Of a stretch of DNA of 64,000 nt, positions 30,983 through 42,644 are shown piece after piece; the first letter of the stretch is position 1, and each line of letters begins with the position of its first letter. The translations under genes and the position numbers were made by a program. The stretch is from Gnetum montanum (lineage: Eukaryota; Streptophyta; Gnetopsida; Gnetales; Gnetaceae), in NCBI GenBank assembly GCA_015680685.1, contig MNCI01018161.1, positions 114,342 through 178,341 on the forward strand, written 5' to 3'. The notes beneath the pieces are model-generated. The model was not told the origin of the DNA, searched no databases, and worked only from the letters and a program-made list of their open reading frames with translations.

Positions 30983-31245
30983 ATGAACTATGAATTGGAT
31001 CAAATCTCTGCCATTGTCGCCAATGTGGTCTGTAAATTTGCTACGGTTGGTTGGAATGGAAGAAAAGTTAGTGGCATTCTAGAGTCATCACCAAAGTTGT
31101 GGAAGCTCACAAAGTTGCAGATTCTGGACTTGGAAAGAAGTCATTTCAGTGGCAAAATACCAACCAAAATAAGGTCTTTCGGGTTCCTAAGGTATCTGGA
31201 GTTGAGTGTCAGCAATTTTAGTGGCAAAATAGCAGCAATTGACTT
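30983..31245 (+). pseudogene. Leucine-rich-repeat segment in the B1 LTR (right copy)
   Basis: The plus strand encodes LTKLQILDLERSHFSGKIPT and FLRYLELSVSNFSGKIAA, nearly two plant-type extracellular LRRs. Similarity to LRRs ends near 31245; the frame runs on to 31372 through Phe/Leu-rich sequence. It matches the left copy closely. Confidence 0.65.
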
Positions 31246-31832
31246 TACAATTTTACATCACACGGAATTTCTATTTTTACTCCAATTTCTTGTATTTTCT
31301 TATTTGGATTTTGAAAATCTAGTTTTCTTCCTTTTACTCTTTGAAATTTGCATTCTATACCTTTACTCTTGAATGAATTCCAAATGCTAATGATATTTTT
31401 CTTAAAAAAGAAAAGAAAATCCCACATTTACTTCCTTGTTTTAATGTTAATAATTATGTTTTTAACTAATCAAACAAAATTACAAATTATGTCATGTGTC
31501 ATTTTATCCTTCTTTGCAACTTTTGGAAACTTCTTCTTCATGTCATTATTCATACCTCTTGGTTTTCAAATGTATTTTTCACAGTATCACATAACATTAT
31601 TGCGCTCTAAAAATCTGAGTCATAACTATCCATGGTTAAAAGAAATAAATGTCATCAAAGATTTCTGGACTTGCTAGAAAACTCTTCATCTTGTTATGAT
31701 ATTACAAGGATACCACCCTACACTCTAATACAATTGTGTTATTTATCTTAAGAAGTTTGAAAAGAGATTTTTTTTTACCTGTAGATTTTATCAAGCCAAC
31801 TTGTTCCATGAAATGGCCAAAATGTGCCAACA

Positions 31833-31837
31833 GTTAT
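31833..31837. other. B1 target-site duplication, right copy (GTTAT)
   Basis: GTTAT follows GCCAACA and equals bases 17496-17500. Confidence 0.85.
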
Positions 31838-32640
31838 GCTATCTACATTGCCTAGCGTGAACACTTGAAAAATTTTGTGGTTCTATCTTGCTATGTTGTC
31901 TACGCTACATAGCGTAGTAGAGCATAGCACTTGTTTTCCCCTAAATTTTGTCAAAATTGAAATTGCCACTCTAGGATGTAGCAAGACAAGAAAAGTGCAT
32001 CTTCCATGTTAGAATGACTTGATACCTCCTCTGGAACCTCTACTATGATGTAATATGTTGCATAGCATAGTAGAGTGTGACCTCAATTTTTGGCTAAATT
32101 TTGACAAAACTTACAATGTTTTCCATGGGACCCTAATCATACTCCAAGGATGAAGTAGGATAGGCAGCTCTAGAAGTTGAAAAATTGCCAAACACACCTT
32201 CTATGTCTAATTCAACACTTAGGAAATTTGACTCCTGAAACCTATGCTATGCTTTGCTACATTGTGCAACATAGTAGAGTGTAACAAACCCGAAGATAGA
32301 AAATTTTCCAAACTATTTCATCCATCCTTGAGCATCTTTGACAACTCCTAGCCTAGCACTTGAGTGGACTAGCAATTGAGACATGTGTCAAATTGGACAA
32401 GTTGGAGAGCATAGGAATCTTGATAGTCTAGAAGATAGAAAATTTCCCAAACTATCGAGTCCATCCTCAATGCTCTTTTGATCACTTTTAGCTTCAGATT
32501 TGTGCAAACTGGTCTTGGGAATGGGTGCTACGCTGACTATGCTAGGGAGTGTAGCAGGGAGACTTAGAAAAAATTTTGCAAATGTTAGGACTTCCATGGT
32601 GCTACACTGTCTATGCTGCACAATGTAGCATCAAACTTAG
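31838..32640 (-). repeat. A2 5' LTR, upstream part (beyond B1)
   Basis: It continues the LTR interrupted at 17500. It carries the same GCTACGCTACATAGCGTAG-like palindromes as the A1 LTR (near 31895, 32050, 32255, 32600), and its length (0.8 kb) fits the missing part of a 1.85-kb LTR. The right boundary with A3 near 32640 is uncertain. Confidence 0.5.
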
Positions 32641-34422
32641 AAAAAATTTTGTCCAAGTTTTAACACTTAGACAAATTTGCTATTATGTCATAGGAGCCCA
32701 AAATCAGTTGTGTTTCAATACCTGATGTTGAAATTGTTGGGTTTTCACTCTTCCTAGTTAATGTAGCTCCTATGTGATCCTAGTGTAGATGAAGCTTCCT
32801 ATTTGACTAGCATAGCTCTAGTGTAGTCCTAGTATGGATGAGGCTTCCTAGCTAGCTAGTGTAGCTTCAACATAGTTCCAACATGGATGGGGCCTCCTAG
32901 GTGGCCAATGTAGCTCTAGCATAGCCCTAGTTTGGATGGGGCTTCATAGCTATTCAATATATCTCCATCATAGTCCCAATGTGGATGGGGCTTCCTAGCT
33001 AGCCAAAATAGCTCTAGCATAGTCCTAGTGTGAAGGGGGCTTCCTAGCTAGCCAACATAGCTCTAGCAAAGTCCTAGCATAAACAGGGCTTCTTAGCTAG
33101 CTAGCATAGTTCTAGCATGGATGGGGCTTCCTAGTTAGCTAGTGTAGCTCTAGCATAGTCCTAGCATGGATGGGGCCTCCTATTTGGCCAATGTAGCTGC
33201 AACATAGTTCCAGTGTGGATGGGACTTCCGAGCTAGCCAGCATAGCTCTAGCATAGTCCCAACATGGATGGGGCTTCCTAGCTAGTAACATAGATCCAGC
33301 GTAGTCCCAACATGGATGAGACTTCCTAGCTAGCTAGTGTAGCACCAGTGTACTCCCAATGTGGATGGCACTTCCTAGCTGGCTAGCATAGCTCTAACAT
33401 AGGCCCAATGTGGATTGGATTTCCTAATGGCTAGCATAGCTCCAAGGTACTCCTAATGTAGATGGGGCTTCCTAGCTAGGCAACGTAGCTTTAGCATAGT
33501 CCTAGTATGGATGAAGCTTCCTAGCTAGCCAACATAGCCTCAGCATAGTCTTAGCATGGATGGGGCTTCCTAGCTAGCTAGTGTAGTTCTAGTGTAGTCC
33601 TAGCATGGATGCGACAATGTTATTATGGTTTTACAAGGCTAGCATATTTGGGTGAAGGTAGTGTAGTTCCCTAAAGTTCATTTACTATTTATGGAATTCA
33701 CCATAGTTTTGATGGCCTAGGTGCATTAAACATTTTCATAAATGAAAAACTAGACTAGAAATAATATCTTGCTACACCTAAAAATTACATTAATCTATAC
33801 AAAATCATAGTAGAAAATTTGTAGTAACAAATTGAACATGAGCAACTTATCTAAACAAAATTCCAACACTTTGAAAGAATGTTTTAACAAATTGGTCATT
33901 AGATGAGCATTGAAGACTCTTTATGCATTGACTAGCAGCAAAGAGTCAAACATTTCATCCACCATTACAACACACCAATGTAGAAAATCCACATCTAAGG
34001 ACCAATGAAAAGATTTTTCTAGAAGTTAGAGCTTGGAAGCACCTAGATCATGCAATCAATTGTAGAACACAACTTGTCAATTTTATCAGACTTCAAGCAC
34101 TATTTGGGTAACTCCTTGTGCACCTAGGCACATACTTGTACATATTTAAACTCTACTCTTGTAGCATTCTTATTATTTTAATAAAAATTAGTAGTTCAGT
34201 TTTTTTTTGCAAGTTTATTTCAAAGTTTAAATTTTGTTTTCTCTTAGAATAGTTTTGCAATCTTTGTTAAATTATATTGCATCATTTACAATTTCCAAGT
34301 TGCTGGGTGATTGGCAAGATCATCCAAGGTACTTTAAATCCTCTTCTTATAGGTCCTTGGGATTCAAAGTTAAATTTTTTCACCTAGAATTTTCAGTTTT
34401 CTAACATTAAATTTTTCAAACA
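32640..34422 (+). repeat. A3 5' LTR (partial, with internal minisatellite)
   Basis: The end CA at 34422, and sequence such as CATCCAAGGTACTTTAAATCC and GGCCTAGGTGCATTAA, match in reverse complement the LTRs of A4 (40753-41620) and A5 (49559-50350). The upstream part is missing or covered by the 49-bp array. Confidence 0.6.
32780..33615 (+). repeat. Minisatellite, period about 49 bp, about 18 units
   Basis: The core GGATGGGGCTTCCTAGCTAG recurs at about 32787, 32834, 32884, 32934, 32983, 33032, 33081, 33119, 33168, 33217, 33266, 33314, 33363, 33412, 33461, 33509, 33558 and 33607, joined by TAGCTCTAGCATAGTCCTAG. One unit is shorter (33081 to 33119). A4 has only one or two such units at the same place in its LTR (41690-41830), so the array expanded in A3. 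Confidence 0.92.
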
Positions 34423-34432
34423 TTATAGTTTC

Positions 34433-34448
34433 TAGCACTAGAAGGAGG
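34433..34448 (+). other. A3 primer binding site, tRNA-Asn type
   Basis: TAGCACTAGAAGGAGG on the plus strand, ten bases after the LTR end, differs from TGGCGCTAGAAGGAGG at two G-to-A positions. Confidence 0.65.
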
Positions 34449-35837
34449 ATCTTTGCCCAAGTTGTTCATGCAATCCTACTATGCACTTTTTGAAATGAAT
34501 CTTCTACAAGTTAAAATTTATAAAATTTATATTTAAACCTTTAACTTGTAGAAAAACCAATGTTTCCATCCATCCTTCTAAAACTAATATCCAACGTAGT
34601 TGTAGTAGTTAGTTTGGATGTTATAATAAAATTCACAGTAGATGCTAGACTTTTGAAAGCCAATTTAGTTTCTAAAGAAGCTTGCAACATTTGGTTGTTA
34701 AAATCTAGCCTTGGGTTTTCCAAAGGCCAGAGCATATTTTTACCACCGATTTCCTACCATGAATTTTCTTTTCAGGTCTGTTGGCAAAACCAACCCACCT
34801 TTCCCCATTTACCAAACTACCGAGCATAATTTTGGTGAATAAATTACATTTTTCAACAAATAACCCTAGCATAGTTTTTGCACAAGAAAAATATATGAAC
34901 ACTTTTTAAACAAAACAAACCAAAAAATTTCCTATCGTGCACCCAACATATTCTTGCTAGAAACCTAGCATATCTCTTTCTTTTGAAACTAAAATCCATC
35001 TACTTCATGCAAACACCAATGTGGCTTTACCAGTGCAAGTTGGGTGGTTTGCCAAATTTCATAGTAGTTGCTAGACTTTTCCAAACCTAGTGTATCTTCT
35101 TGGATAACCCAAATAAATATTCACATTTGAATCCACCTTTGGGCCTCCCAAAGGCTAGTGTAATTTTGGTGGTTTCTAACACTTTGTATTATGAAAATTT
35201 TTCCAATTAGTTTCGTTGGAAAAGCACAGTGTGGTTTTACCGAGAACTCTCAGCATATTTTTGGTTAATGAATAGACTTGGTTCTCATAAAACCATCATT
35301 GGATTTCAAGATACCTAGAGTATCTTTTAAAAAATAACAGGTTTTCTTGGTTGCACAATAATACCTAGCATAGTTTTTCATAAAAGGAAAATGAGCCAAT
35401 ATTTTTTTAAAAAAAGAAGCAAACAAAAACCTTACTCTTTTTATCACCAATGTATTTTGGAAAAATACTAGAGTAATTTTCCAAAACCAAACATATTAAC
35501 AATAATCATTTTTCTCATATTTAAATTTTCACAACAATTGCTAAACTTTTCAAATTTGAGCTTAGTTTTGCAAAGCCTAGCTTAGTTACTGCTAGCCTAG
35601 CTTAGCTTTTCAAAACTCAACTTAGTTCATGCTGGCTCAACTTAACTTTTCAAAGATCATCTTAATTTTGAAAAGCCTAGAATAGTTCATGCATTTTAGA
35701 AAATAAATCATGCTACCAATAAACCTTGCATACATGACCTCTTGCTAAGATTAGTTCATGTCTATAACCTAAAAGATCCTGTAGTCATAGAATGAAGATA
35801 ATCACTAAGGTAGAGGGAAAAGAACCCATATTTTAAG
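34449..35837 (+). other. A3 leader between primer site and gag
   Basis: No coding similarity is seen on either strand. The stretch is AT-rich and repeats variants of CCTAGCATAGTTTTT and CTTAGCTTTTCAAA. Open stretches at 34541-34902 and 35265-35450 show no family motif. Confidence 0.5.
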
Positions 35838-38800
35838 ATGATTCATGAGGAATTTTATAACTTCCTTTTCACCAAGATGCAGACTTGTTTATTAATACCA
35901 TGCTTTGAATTTGACACCAAGTGTCAATTCAAAATTATACAAAGGGATGGAAAAGAATATATTCCATCTCCTTATGAGAAGATCCTTCTTATTGATTTTT
36001 ATGCTTATATGCTCATACAATTTATAGATGTTGATGAGTTAAGAGGATTACCAAGAAGAAAAAGATGCATTTTAGGTTAAACTAGAGCTAGATACCTTCA
36101 TTGGAAACCTTTTTCAACAATTGACTCACCAAACCATTGCTTCTAGTTTGGCCTCTATTGCATCATTAGTGGAACAACACCCTTAACCCTCTTTTCCTCT
36201 TGCCAATCCTACCATGTTTGGGTCTACATCCATCATCATCACACATCAAGCATAACCCATGCCTTAGTCTACCTTGATGTTCTCATCCATGTCCTTTGCA
36301 ATACAACTTCATTCCATGCATCCAGCCTTACTGATGTTTACCTCATCATCTTCCTTTGTCATAGCAATGGAACCTTCATTAGGGCCCCAAGCAACACAAG
36401 TCTCTCATACTTCCTTTTCCTCCTTCATACTATCAATTCCAACTCAAACCTCTTTCTCATTGTTTAACCCACTTGTGACAATGCTCACATGACCTCTTCC
36501 CTCTATGCCAATGTTAATTGTAAAATATAAAGCATCACAACTTTCTCCTCAACCATCAACATAAATACCATATCCCATAGGGATGCCCCAAGACTTGGAT
36601 CAAGCCTTCCAAATGATCCAAGAGCTTCCCAAAGAGCTATAAAAACTCAAGACTAATATAGCTCAAATGGTATAGATTCTAGAAATGCCAATTTTAACCT
36701 ATGGTGTGATGGTCCTCATGGTTCATGTTCATGACTCCTAAACTAATTTGAGAGACATATACCCCCTCATTAATAGATAATATTGAAATAACAAGGCTCA
36801 TGGAGGCATAGATGTGTTCTATGATGTCCATCATGAAAATTTCTAGTGAGTGTTTTATTCCTTAGGATGATTCAATCCAAAAACTAGTTGAATAGAATGT
36901 CAAGATCTCTCATAGAGTACATTTATTGGAAACATGAGCACCTCAATACAAATGTTCATCTCGAATCCCCAAGTCATGGTCTAGTGTTAACCATCAAGGA
37001 TGTGTGTGGGGAATGGTTTGTCACACATGGTTGGAATGAGGATGGAAATGTCCTCATCCTTGAGGAGAATGTGATTTCAAAGAGGTACCTATGGCTAGTC
37101 TTTGTTTCTCATTCATAATGTGATGATAGTTTCATGTTCCTTGAGATGGCACATGGCCTCTCTTTTTGAGTTAAGATGAGATTCGAACCATGTCTTGAGA
37201 ATTAGTTCATAATGGTTTCTTGTCTAGGATAAATCCCTCACCATGATGATTGATTGAGAATACAAACATCCTCTTTCTCAAGGAGAATGCCATTTCTAAG
37301 AGGTTCATATGACTTGTCTTCGTTTTGCATTGATAATGTAATAATAGTTCCATGTTGCTAAATATAGCACATGGCCCCTCTTGTTTAGTTAAGATGAGAT
37401 TCAAACCATGTCTTGAGCATCATTTCATAGTGGTTGCATTGCTGGGATGGATCCCTCACCATGATGGCTAGATTTAGGATGTAAATGTACTCACTCTCAA
37501 GGAGAATGCGATTTCAAAGAGGTGCCTATAGTTGGTCTTCATTTTGCATTCATAATGTGACAATAGTAACATGTTCCTTGATATGGCATGTGTCCCCTCT
37601 TATTAAGTTTAGAAAAGATTCAAACCATGTTTTGAACATTGGTTCATAGTGGTTGCATTGCTAGGATACATCCCTCCTCTTAATGGTTGGATTAAAAATG
37701 GAAATGTGCTCATCATTGAGGAGAATGTGATTTCAAAGTGGTGCTGATGGCCAATATTCATTTTGCATTCATAATATGATGATAGTTGGATGTTCCTTGA
37801 GATGGCACATGGTCCCTCTTGTTGACTTTAGATGAGATTCAAACCATATCTTCAACATTAGTTCGTAGTGGATGTGTGGCTAGGACACATCACTCACCAT
37901 GATGTTTTTTCCTCATGTTTTTATGTGAGACTTATTCCTAGATGTGTCTCTAGAATTTTACTAGGATGATTCTATAAACTCTATGCCTCAAATGACCTTA
38001 CCTATGGGTATGCCCATACCAAACTTCACCAAATATAATGGTGAAGGAGATCAGAATGAACATCTAATTATATTTTGGTTTAAGTGCCTTTTTTGTAACC
38101 TTGGCCTGATACAATACTATAAATTTTTCCTATGTTCCTCAAAGGTAAGGGTCTATACTGGTATTAAACCTTACCTAGAGATTCCATCTCTTCCCTTAAG
38201 AACTTAATAAAGTAATTTGTTACTACTTCAGATACAACTTAAAGTTGGATGCCACATTGAACCAGTCAAAAGGTTCATTTGAAGATGGAATTCAACACTC
38301 TATGAGATTTTAGATCATATCTATAAAACTCACCTCTTGAACATCTTTAAGAGAGTAGTAATTAAATTTATTAAGTTAAGGCTTTACTACTTAGAGCCCT
38401 AATCACTAAGGTACAAATTTTCACATACCAAGAACATTGAGGAGGTAACTGAGGCTAGAAATTGTCCAACCTATGTGTCTTGTAAAAGCTAGCACACAAG
38501 GAGGGATAGGGATAAACCCAAGCAATAACATATAACCATAGCTATAGTGAAAAAAGATTCAAGACAAATAGAGAGGCATAGATCACTGCTACATAACACA
38601 TCCTCTAAATCATTGTAACCATCCACTTCCTATACCTTAAATTAACTAAGATCAAACTTTGGGTAGAAGAATAGGTCTAAGTACACAAGGTTGCCTATGA
38701 ATCCCTTTGATATTCTAGAATAGTTTATTAATGATAACTATAGACAAAATAAGATACTATCTAAAGAAGCTTGTAAGAGGCATGATTATCTTTGTGACAT

Positions 38801-39700
38801 AGCTAAAGACCTAACAATAGCAACCAAGGATGATCCCAAGCTATCAAAAATACTTTAGATTGGATAGGTATTTCCATTATTATCAAATGATTGGTCATTA
38901 TACTAATTTTTTCCTAGCTTTAAAGGATGACCTCCCGAAGATGATCAAACATGGGAAATTGGTATTGAATGAGCACAACTCTCCAAGAACCAATAATATC
39001 TCTCATACCATAGTCTCATTCATAGAAACCAAATGGTCTAATCCTCCTAGGAAATCATTTGTCATTAAAATACCATTATAACCCTAAAACACAAATCCTA
39101 GAGAGCCCTTTGTCATATGGGTACCACCTCCCTCAACCTCTACGAATCCTTTCATCATACATGTTTCTCCTTTAGTAGCATCAACTTCACAACCCAGATC
39201 ACAAGATAATAATCCTTCAAGTCCTAAGAAACTATTTGTTATTAGGATCCCTCTACCTTTAACAAGAAAAACTATAACAACCCATGATCAAAGCCCACCT
39301 ATAGTGGACCACAACTTAGATGGTAGTAAAACTTCATCACCTAACAACAATGAAAATAACCTATCACCAAACCAATAACCAAGCCCACTAAAGGTAACCA
39401 ACAACAAAAGACTTTAAATCAAGTTAACAAACCTAGACCTATACTAGGATTGACTACATCCATGGACAAGGGATCCAATGCACATAAATCAAAATCTAAG
39501 CCACAAAATTTAGGAAGGATGGAGGAACTTAATACCACCAAGGCTAAAAGATCATATGCCAAGGGAAAAAATTTCCTCATAATAACTAAGCAAGTTAAAT
39601 AGTTATTAAAATAAAAGAACACATCACCAAACTTGTACAACTTGGTCATGACCTCTCCTACTCATAGGGATGCACTAGCTCAAGTGTTGACTTCTATCCC
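35838..39700 (+). pseudogene. A3 gag
   Basis: From 35838: IHEEFYNFLFTKMQTCLLIP, then RDGKEYIPSPYEKILLIDFY, matching A1 and A2 gag N-termini. DLDQAFQMIQ lies near 36597. A 219-bp tandem repeat follows (36970-37905). After it come MPIPNFTKYNGEGDQNEHLI (38007) and, in other frames, the capsid end (NSTLYEILDHIYK, IEEVTEARNC). The zinc-knuckle region at 38860 reads RYFHYYQMIGHYTNFFLALK: the cysteines are gone but GHYTxxFxALK shows the origin. Multiple stops. Confidence 0.68.
36970..37905 (+). repeat. Tandem repeat inside gag, period 219 bp, 4 units
   Basis: GGAGAATG occurs at 37064, 37282, 37501 and 37720 (spacing 218, 219, 219). Each unit carries CAAGGAGAATGYGATTTCAA, a GGCACATGGCCTCTCTT-like block, and CCATGATGG near its end. 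219 is a multiple of 3, so the repeat could have kept the reading frame, but stops now interrupt it. A1 lacks this insert. Confidence 0.9.
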
Positions 39701-39839
39701 TATGAGAAGGAACATGTTCACTAACAAAGAGTCAATCCACTCCATCATTGAGTAAGCTTCACTTAGGAAAAATAGGCATCAATGCACACTCAACTTTCGT
39801 GATAGTGAGGTGAAGATTGACTCTTGAAATGAGGAACTA

Positions 39840-40200
39840 TTATTTGCTCCTCTCCTCATCACTATATGTATTGGCAAGTACAGGGTTCATCATGTCCATG
39901 TGGATGATGAGGTGGCAACTACTATGGTATCCTTTTCCATTGTTAATAAACTAGTCCTAATTGAGAACATTCAAGAAACCACTACCTCAACACTCAAGTC
40001 ATTTAATGGATAATGAGTAGTGGTGTAAGGTTCTATCTCCTTGGATTATGTAGTAGGTAAGAAATTTCCTACATCTTCCAACTTCCTAGTGGTTGAAGAG
40101 ACTTTAACTTGATCTTAGGAAGACCATAGTTAGCTAGCCTTTACGCACTCTCATCTCCTCTACATCAAGAGAGTCACTTGCCTTATGAGGGACAAAAAAT
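39840..40200 (+). pseudogene. A3 aspartic protease
   Basis: The plus strand reads ELLFAPLLITICIGKYRVHH, VHVDDEVATTMVSFSIVNKL and, after stops, GSISLDYVVGKKFPTSSNFL. It matches A1 protease (PLFITIWVGQHKIQ, HIEDGATMNVIP, FVVGTS). The active-site D-G-A is replaced by DDEVA, so it is inactive. Confidence 0.65.
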
Positions 40201-40605
40201 TTTCATTCAATGAGACAACATGTTTCTACCTTTAGTTAACTATGTCAACATTGAATGAGGTTCAAAGGTGGAGTTTTAAAAGGAAACTCCCAATACTCAG
40301 ACTACAAAAATCGATAACAAAGAGAATAATGCTACTAGCAATATCAAATTTGTGTCATGGGGAGGTTAATGAAAATGCATGCAGCTTTCCAATTTGAAAA
40401 AAAGAGATGGTGAGCACTAGATCATGCTAAAGGGACTCATTAATCTATTGAAGATCAAGCAACAAGTTCATAGTAAATGTCTTGTTCTTTCTTTAGTTAA
40501 TGATCAGTTGTTTACCTTTGTGATGTTATATCATATTTCAATATTGGGTTAAGTTGTATATGATCTTTTAAGGGTATCCAATACATGCGAGGAAATGTAT
40601 GGATT

Positions 40606-40724
40606 GTGGTCCACTAAGGCCTAAAACTAGCATCATCACAACCCATCAAGGTCAAAAATTGATAACATATGACTTGGTAAGACCTAAAATTTTGAACATT
40701 ATGGCTTACTAGGGTCTAAAACTG
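40606..40724 (-). repeat. Hairpin-type repeats after the A3 protease (3 units)
   Basis: Read on the minus strand, units lie at 40724-40700 (AGTTTTAGACCCTAGTAAGC), 40692-40669 and 40630-40607 (TAGTTTTAGGCCTTAGTGGA). As in A1 and A5 they run opposite to the element's coding direction. Confidence 0.75.
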
Positions 40725-40752
40725 GTGAAGCCATTATTTCACCTAAAAAATT

Positions 40753-42628
40753 TGATTGTAGGGAAAAACTAAAACTTCTAGGAGTGAATAGTTTTAACCT
40801 CATCACAAAGGCCTCTAAGAAATAAGATCCAAGGTGCTCTAGACTATCTTGTCAATCCTCCAAGGACTTGGGAATTATAAACAAGGATAAATAGTTAAGA
40901 ATAATAAAAAAAAATTAAAGCAGATCCAATGTAAAATAAAGGAAAAAAATTGATTGTAAAATAAAGTTATAAAAAAATGAATTGTGAAATTTATTAAAAA
41001 TAATAAATTTGCTACAATATCAGAGTTTAGATGTGTAAAAATTTTTATGCTTGAATGCATAAGAAGTTGCTCAGATAAAGTATGAAGCCTATTGAACCTA
41101 GTAGGTTGTGATCTCCAATTAGCCTCACAATCCACATCCTTTTCAATTTCAATCATAAAAAATCCTTGAAGGTTTTTTAGCTTAGATTTGCAACATGGGT
41201 CATAGGGGCATAAGGTATGTGCAAAATTTATGTAAAGGTGATGAGGTTATTGTTTAACATTTTGGTGTTGCAATGGTGCTATGCTAAGAGTATCTAATGC
41301 TCAAGTAGTCATAAATTCATCAAAAATTCTTGTAGAATGTCAAAGGTCTCAAGTGCTTAAGGTTTTCAAGGTGTTACGTTGTCAAACTATGTGTAAAAAG
41401 ATGGTGGAACCTATTCAAAGTATTTAAGGTTGCTATTTATGTGTTTCATGGTTGCTAGCTTTTAGATGCAAATTTTTGCCATGATTACTAATAGATTGGC
41501 TTGATTTGCAAGTGTGGTAGGCCATGATTTCCAATGTGGTTGTCTATTTTTGATAAGTTTTGATGCACCTAGGACACCAAAACCACTTTGGATATCAAAA
41601 ATAGTAAATATACTTTTCCAAACATGTTGGCTTTACCTATCTATGATAACCTCATGGTGTAGAATTTTGTGATCTATGTTGGAATTGGTGGGGAAATGCT
41701 AGAATTTTTTGAAGAATGAAACCCCCATCCACTCCAACACTAGCTACATGAGAAAGTAGAAACTCTCATAGCTCCAACACTAGCCTTGAGACATCCACAT
41801 TGGGTTTTGTGGAAACTATGCTGGGTTTCGGTAGGAAAATAAAAATCTAAAACCACCAATCCTAGGGATAGGTGAATCTAGCATAATTAAGGCTATACCT
41901 ACATAAAAACCCAAGAAAATGGCAAATATGGTAGTTCCTAAGGAATTTTTAGCCCTCTCAAGTCCAAATATAGACATGATGTACTTTTTCCACTTGGGAA
42001 GTGAGGTTATGATAAATTATGAGGCATTTTTCATACCTAAAAGTTCAAGTATGTGAGATTATAGCTCATGGCCTACAAACTTTACATTTTACAATGAGAT
42101 TCTAGCCTCAAGAATACAGGTGAAGGCTACAATGACAAAGTGGGTTGCAATGTGTATTTTCTTGGTGGTGTTTCATTGGCCCCTCTTTATTGATGTATGG
42201 AGGATTAACCTAAGAGAAATCGACAAAGGATACAAAACATCATTATAAGTCCATCACCAATACTTCCTCTTCGTGCTTGATTCTATAGTATCAAATCATG
42301 CTAAAGAGTACTTATGATGATGAGACAAGGTTATGATGAGATAATAGAGGTTGTAGGTTATATTTGGTTATAGGAAAATGATCACAAGGATTAATAATTA
42401 GTTCCAAATATTTCCAATCATAATTATGGTTACAATGATAACATTTTGGGCCAATTTGCTATAGTTTCTGCATTTCATGCTTTGAAGTGTTGGTTGCTTG
42501 GTAATGTTTTTGAGGAATTAAGACCTCACTCCAAGGTTTCTTTGGCTATGAGGTTCTCTTATTTTGGTTTGGAGCCATTGGTTTATCTTTTGATCTTCAT
42601 TGGTCTTTCAGCTTCTTAGTAATTTTCA
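40753..42628 (-). repeat. A4 3' LTR (1.88 kb)
   Basis: The edges are TG at 40753 (from alignment with A5 and A3) and CA at 42627-42628, next to a polypurine tract (AAAAAAAGGGGAGGAA on the minus strand, 42644-42629). It aligns throughout with 49559-51417. It includes one or two units related to the 49-bp minisatellite of A3 (41690-41830). Confidence 0.7.
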
Positions 42629-42644
42629 TTCCTCCCCTTTTTTT

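Larger units (their letters stand above)
17501..31832 (-). mobile_element. B1: full-length family-B Ty3/gypsy element, 14.3 kb
   Basis: Two long LTRs (17501-21391 and 27976-31832) flank a 6.6-kb internal region. On the minus strand the order is primer site, gag, protease, archaeal-type RNase H, RT, gypsy RNase H, integrase, basic tail, polypurine tract. LTR ends are TGTTGGC...GCCAACA; the left one has decayed to TTTTGGC...GCTAACA. The 5-bp duplication GTTAT flanks the whole. The insertion interrupts the LTR of A2. The LTRs differ at many sites by eye, so the insertion is old, but coding domains carry only a few stops and B1 is the best preserved element here. Confidence 0.9.
27976..31832 (-). 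repeat. B1 5' LTR (right), 3.86 kb
   Basis: It begins TGTTGGCGACCG and ends GCCAACA on the plus strand. It contains the active-side TATA box (29161-29170), GTTATAAC palindromes (29229, 29255, 29371) and the same captured segments as the left LTR: coiled-coil gene (30463 to about 29530, minus), BAHD exon (30524-30805, plus) and LRR segment (30983-31245, plus). Confidence 0.9.
32640..40752 (+). mobile_element. A3: family-A element on the plus strand (LTR, gag, protease)
   Basis: LTR remnant to 34422, tRNA-Asn-type primer site (34433-34448), leader, gag (35838 to about 39700), protease (about 39840-40200) and hairpin repeats (40606-40724). It is cut at 40752 by the LTR of A4. RT, integrase and any opposite-strand gene would lie on the far side of the A4/A5 insertions, outside the window. 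Its orientation is opposite to all other large elements here. Confidence 0.7.

Noticed and set aside
34541-34902. Overlapping open stretches on both strands in the A3 leader
   Set aside because: No similarity to gag, pol or the opposite-strand gene, and no counterpart in A1 or A2 leaders.
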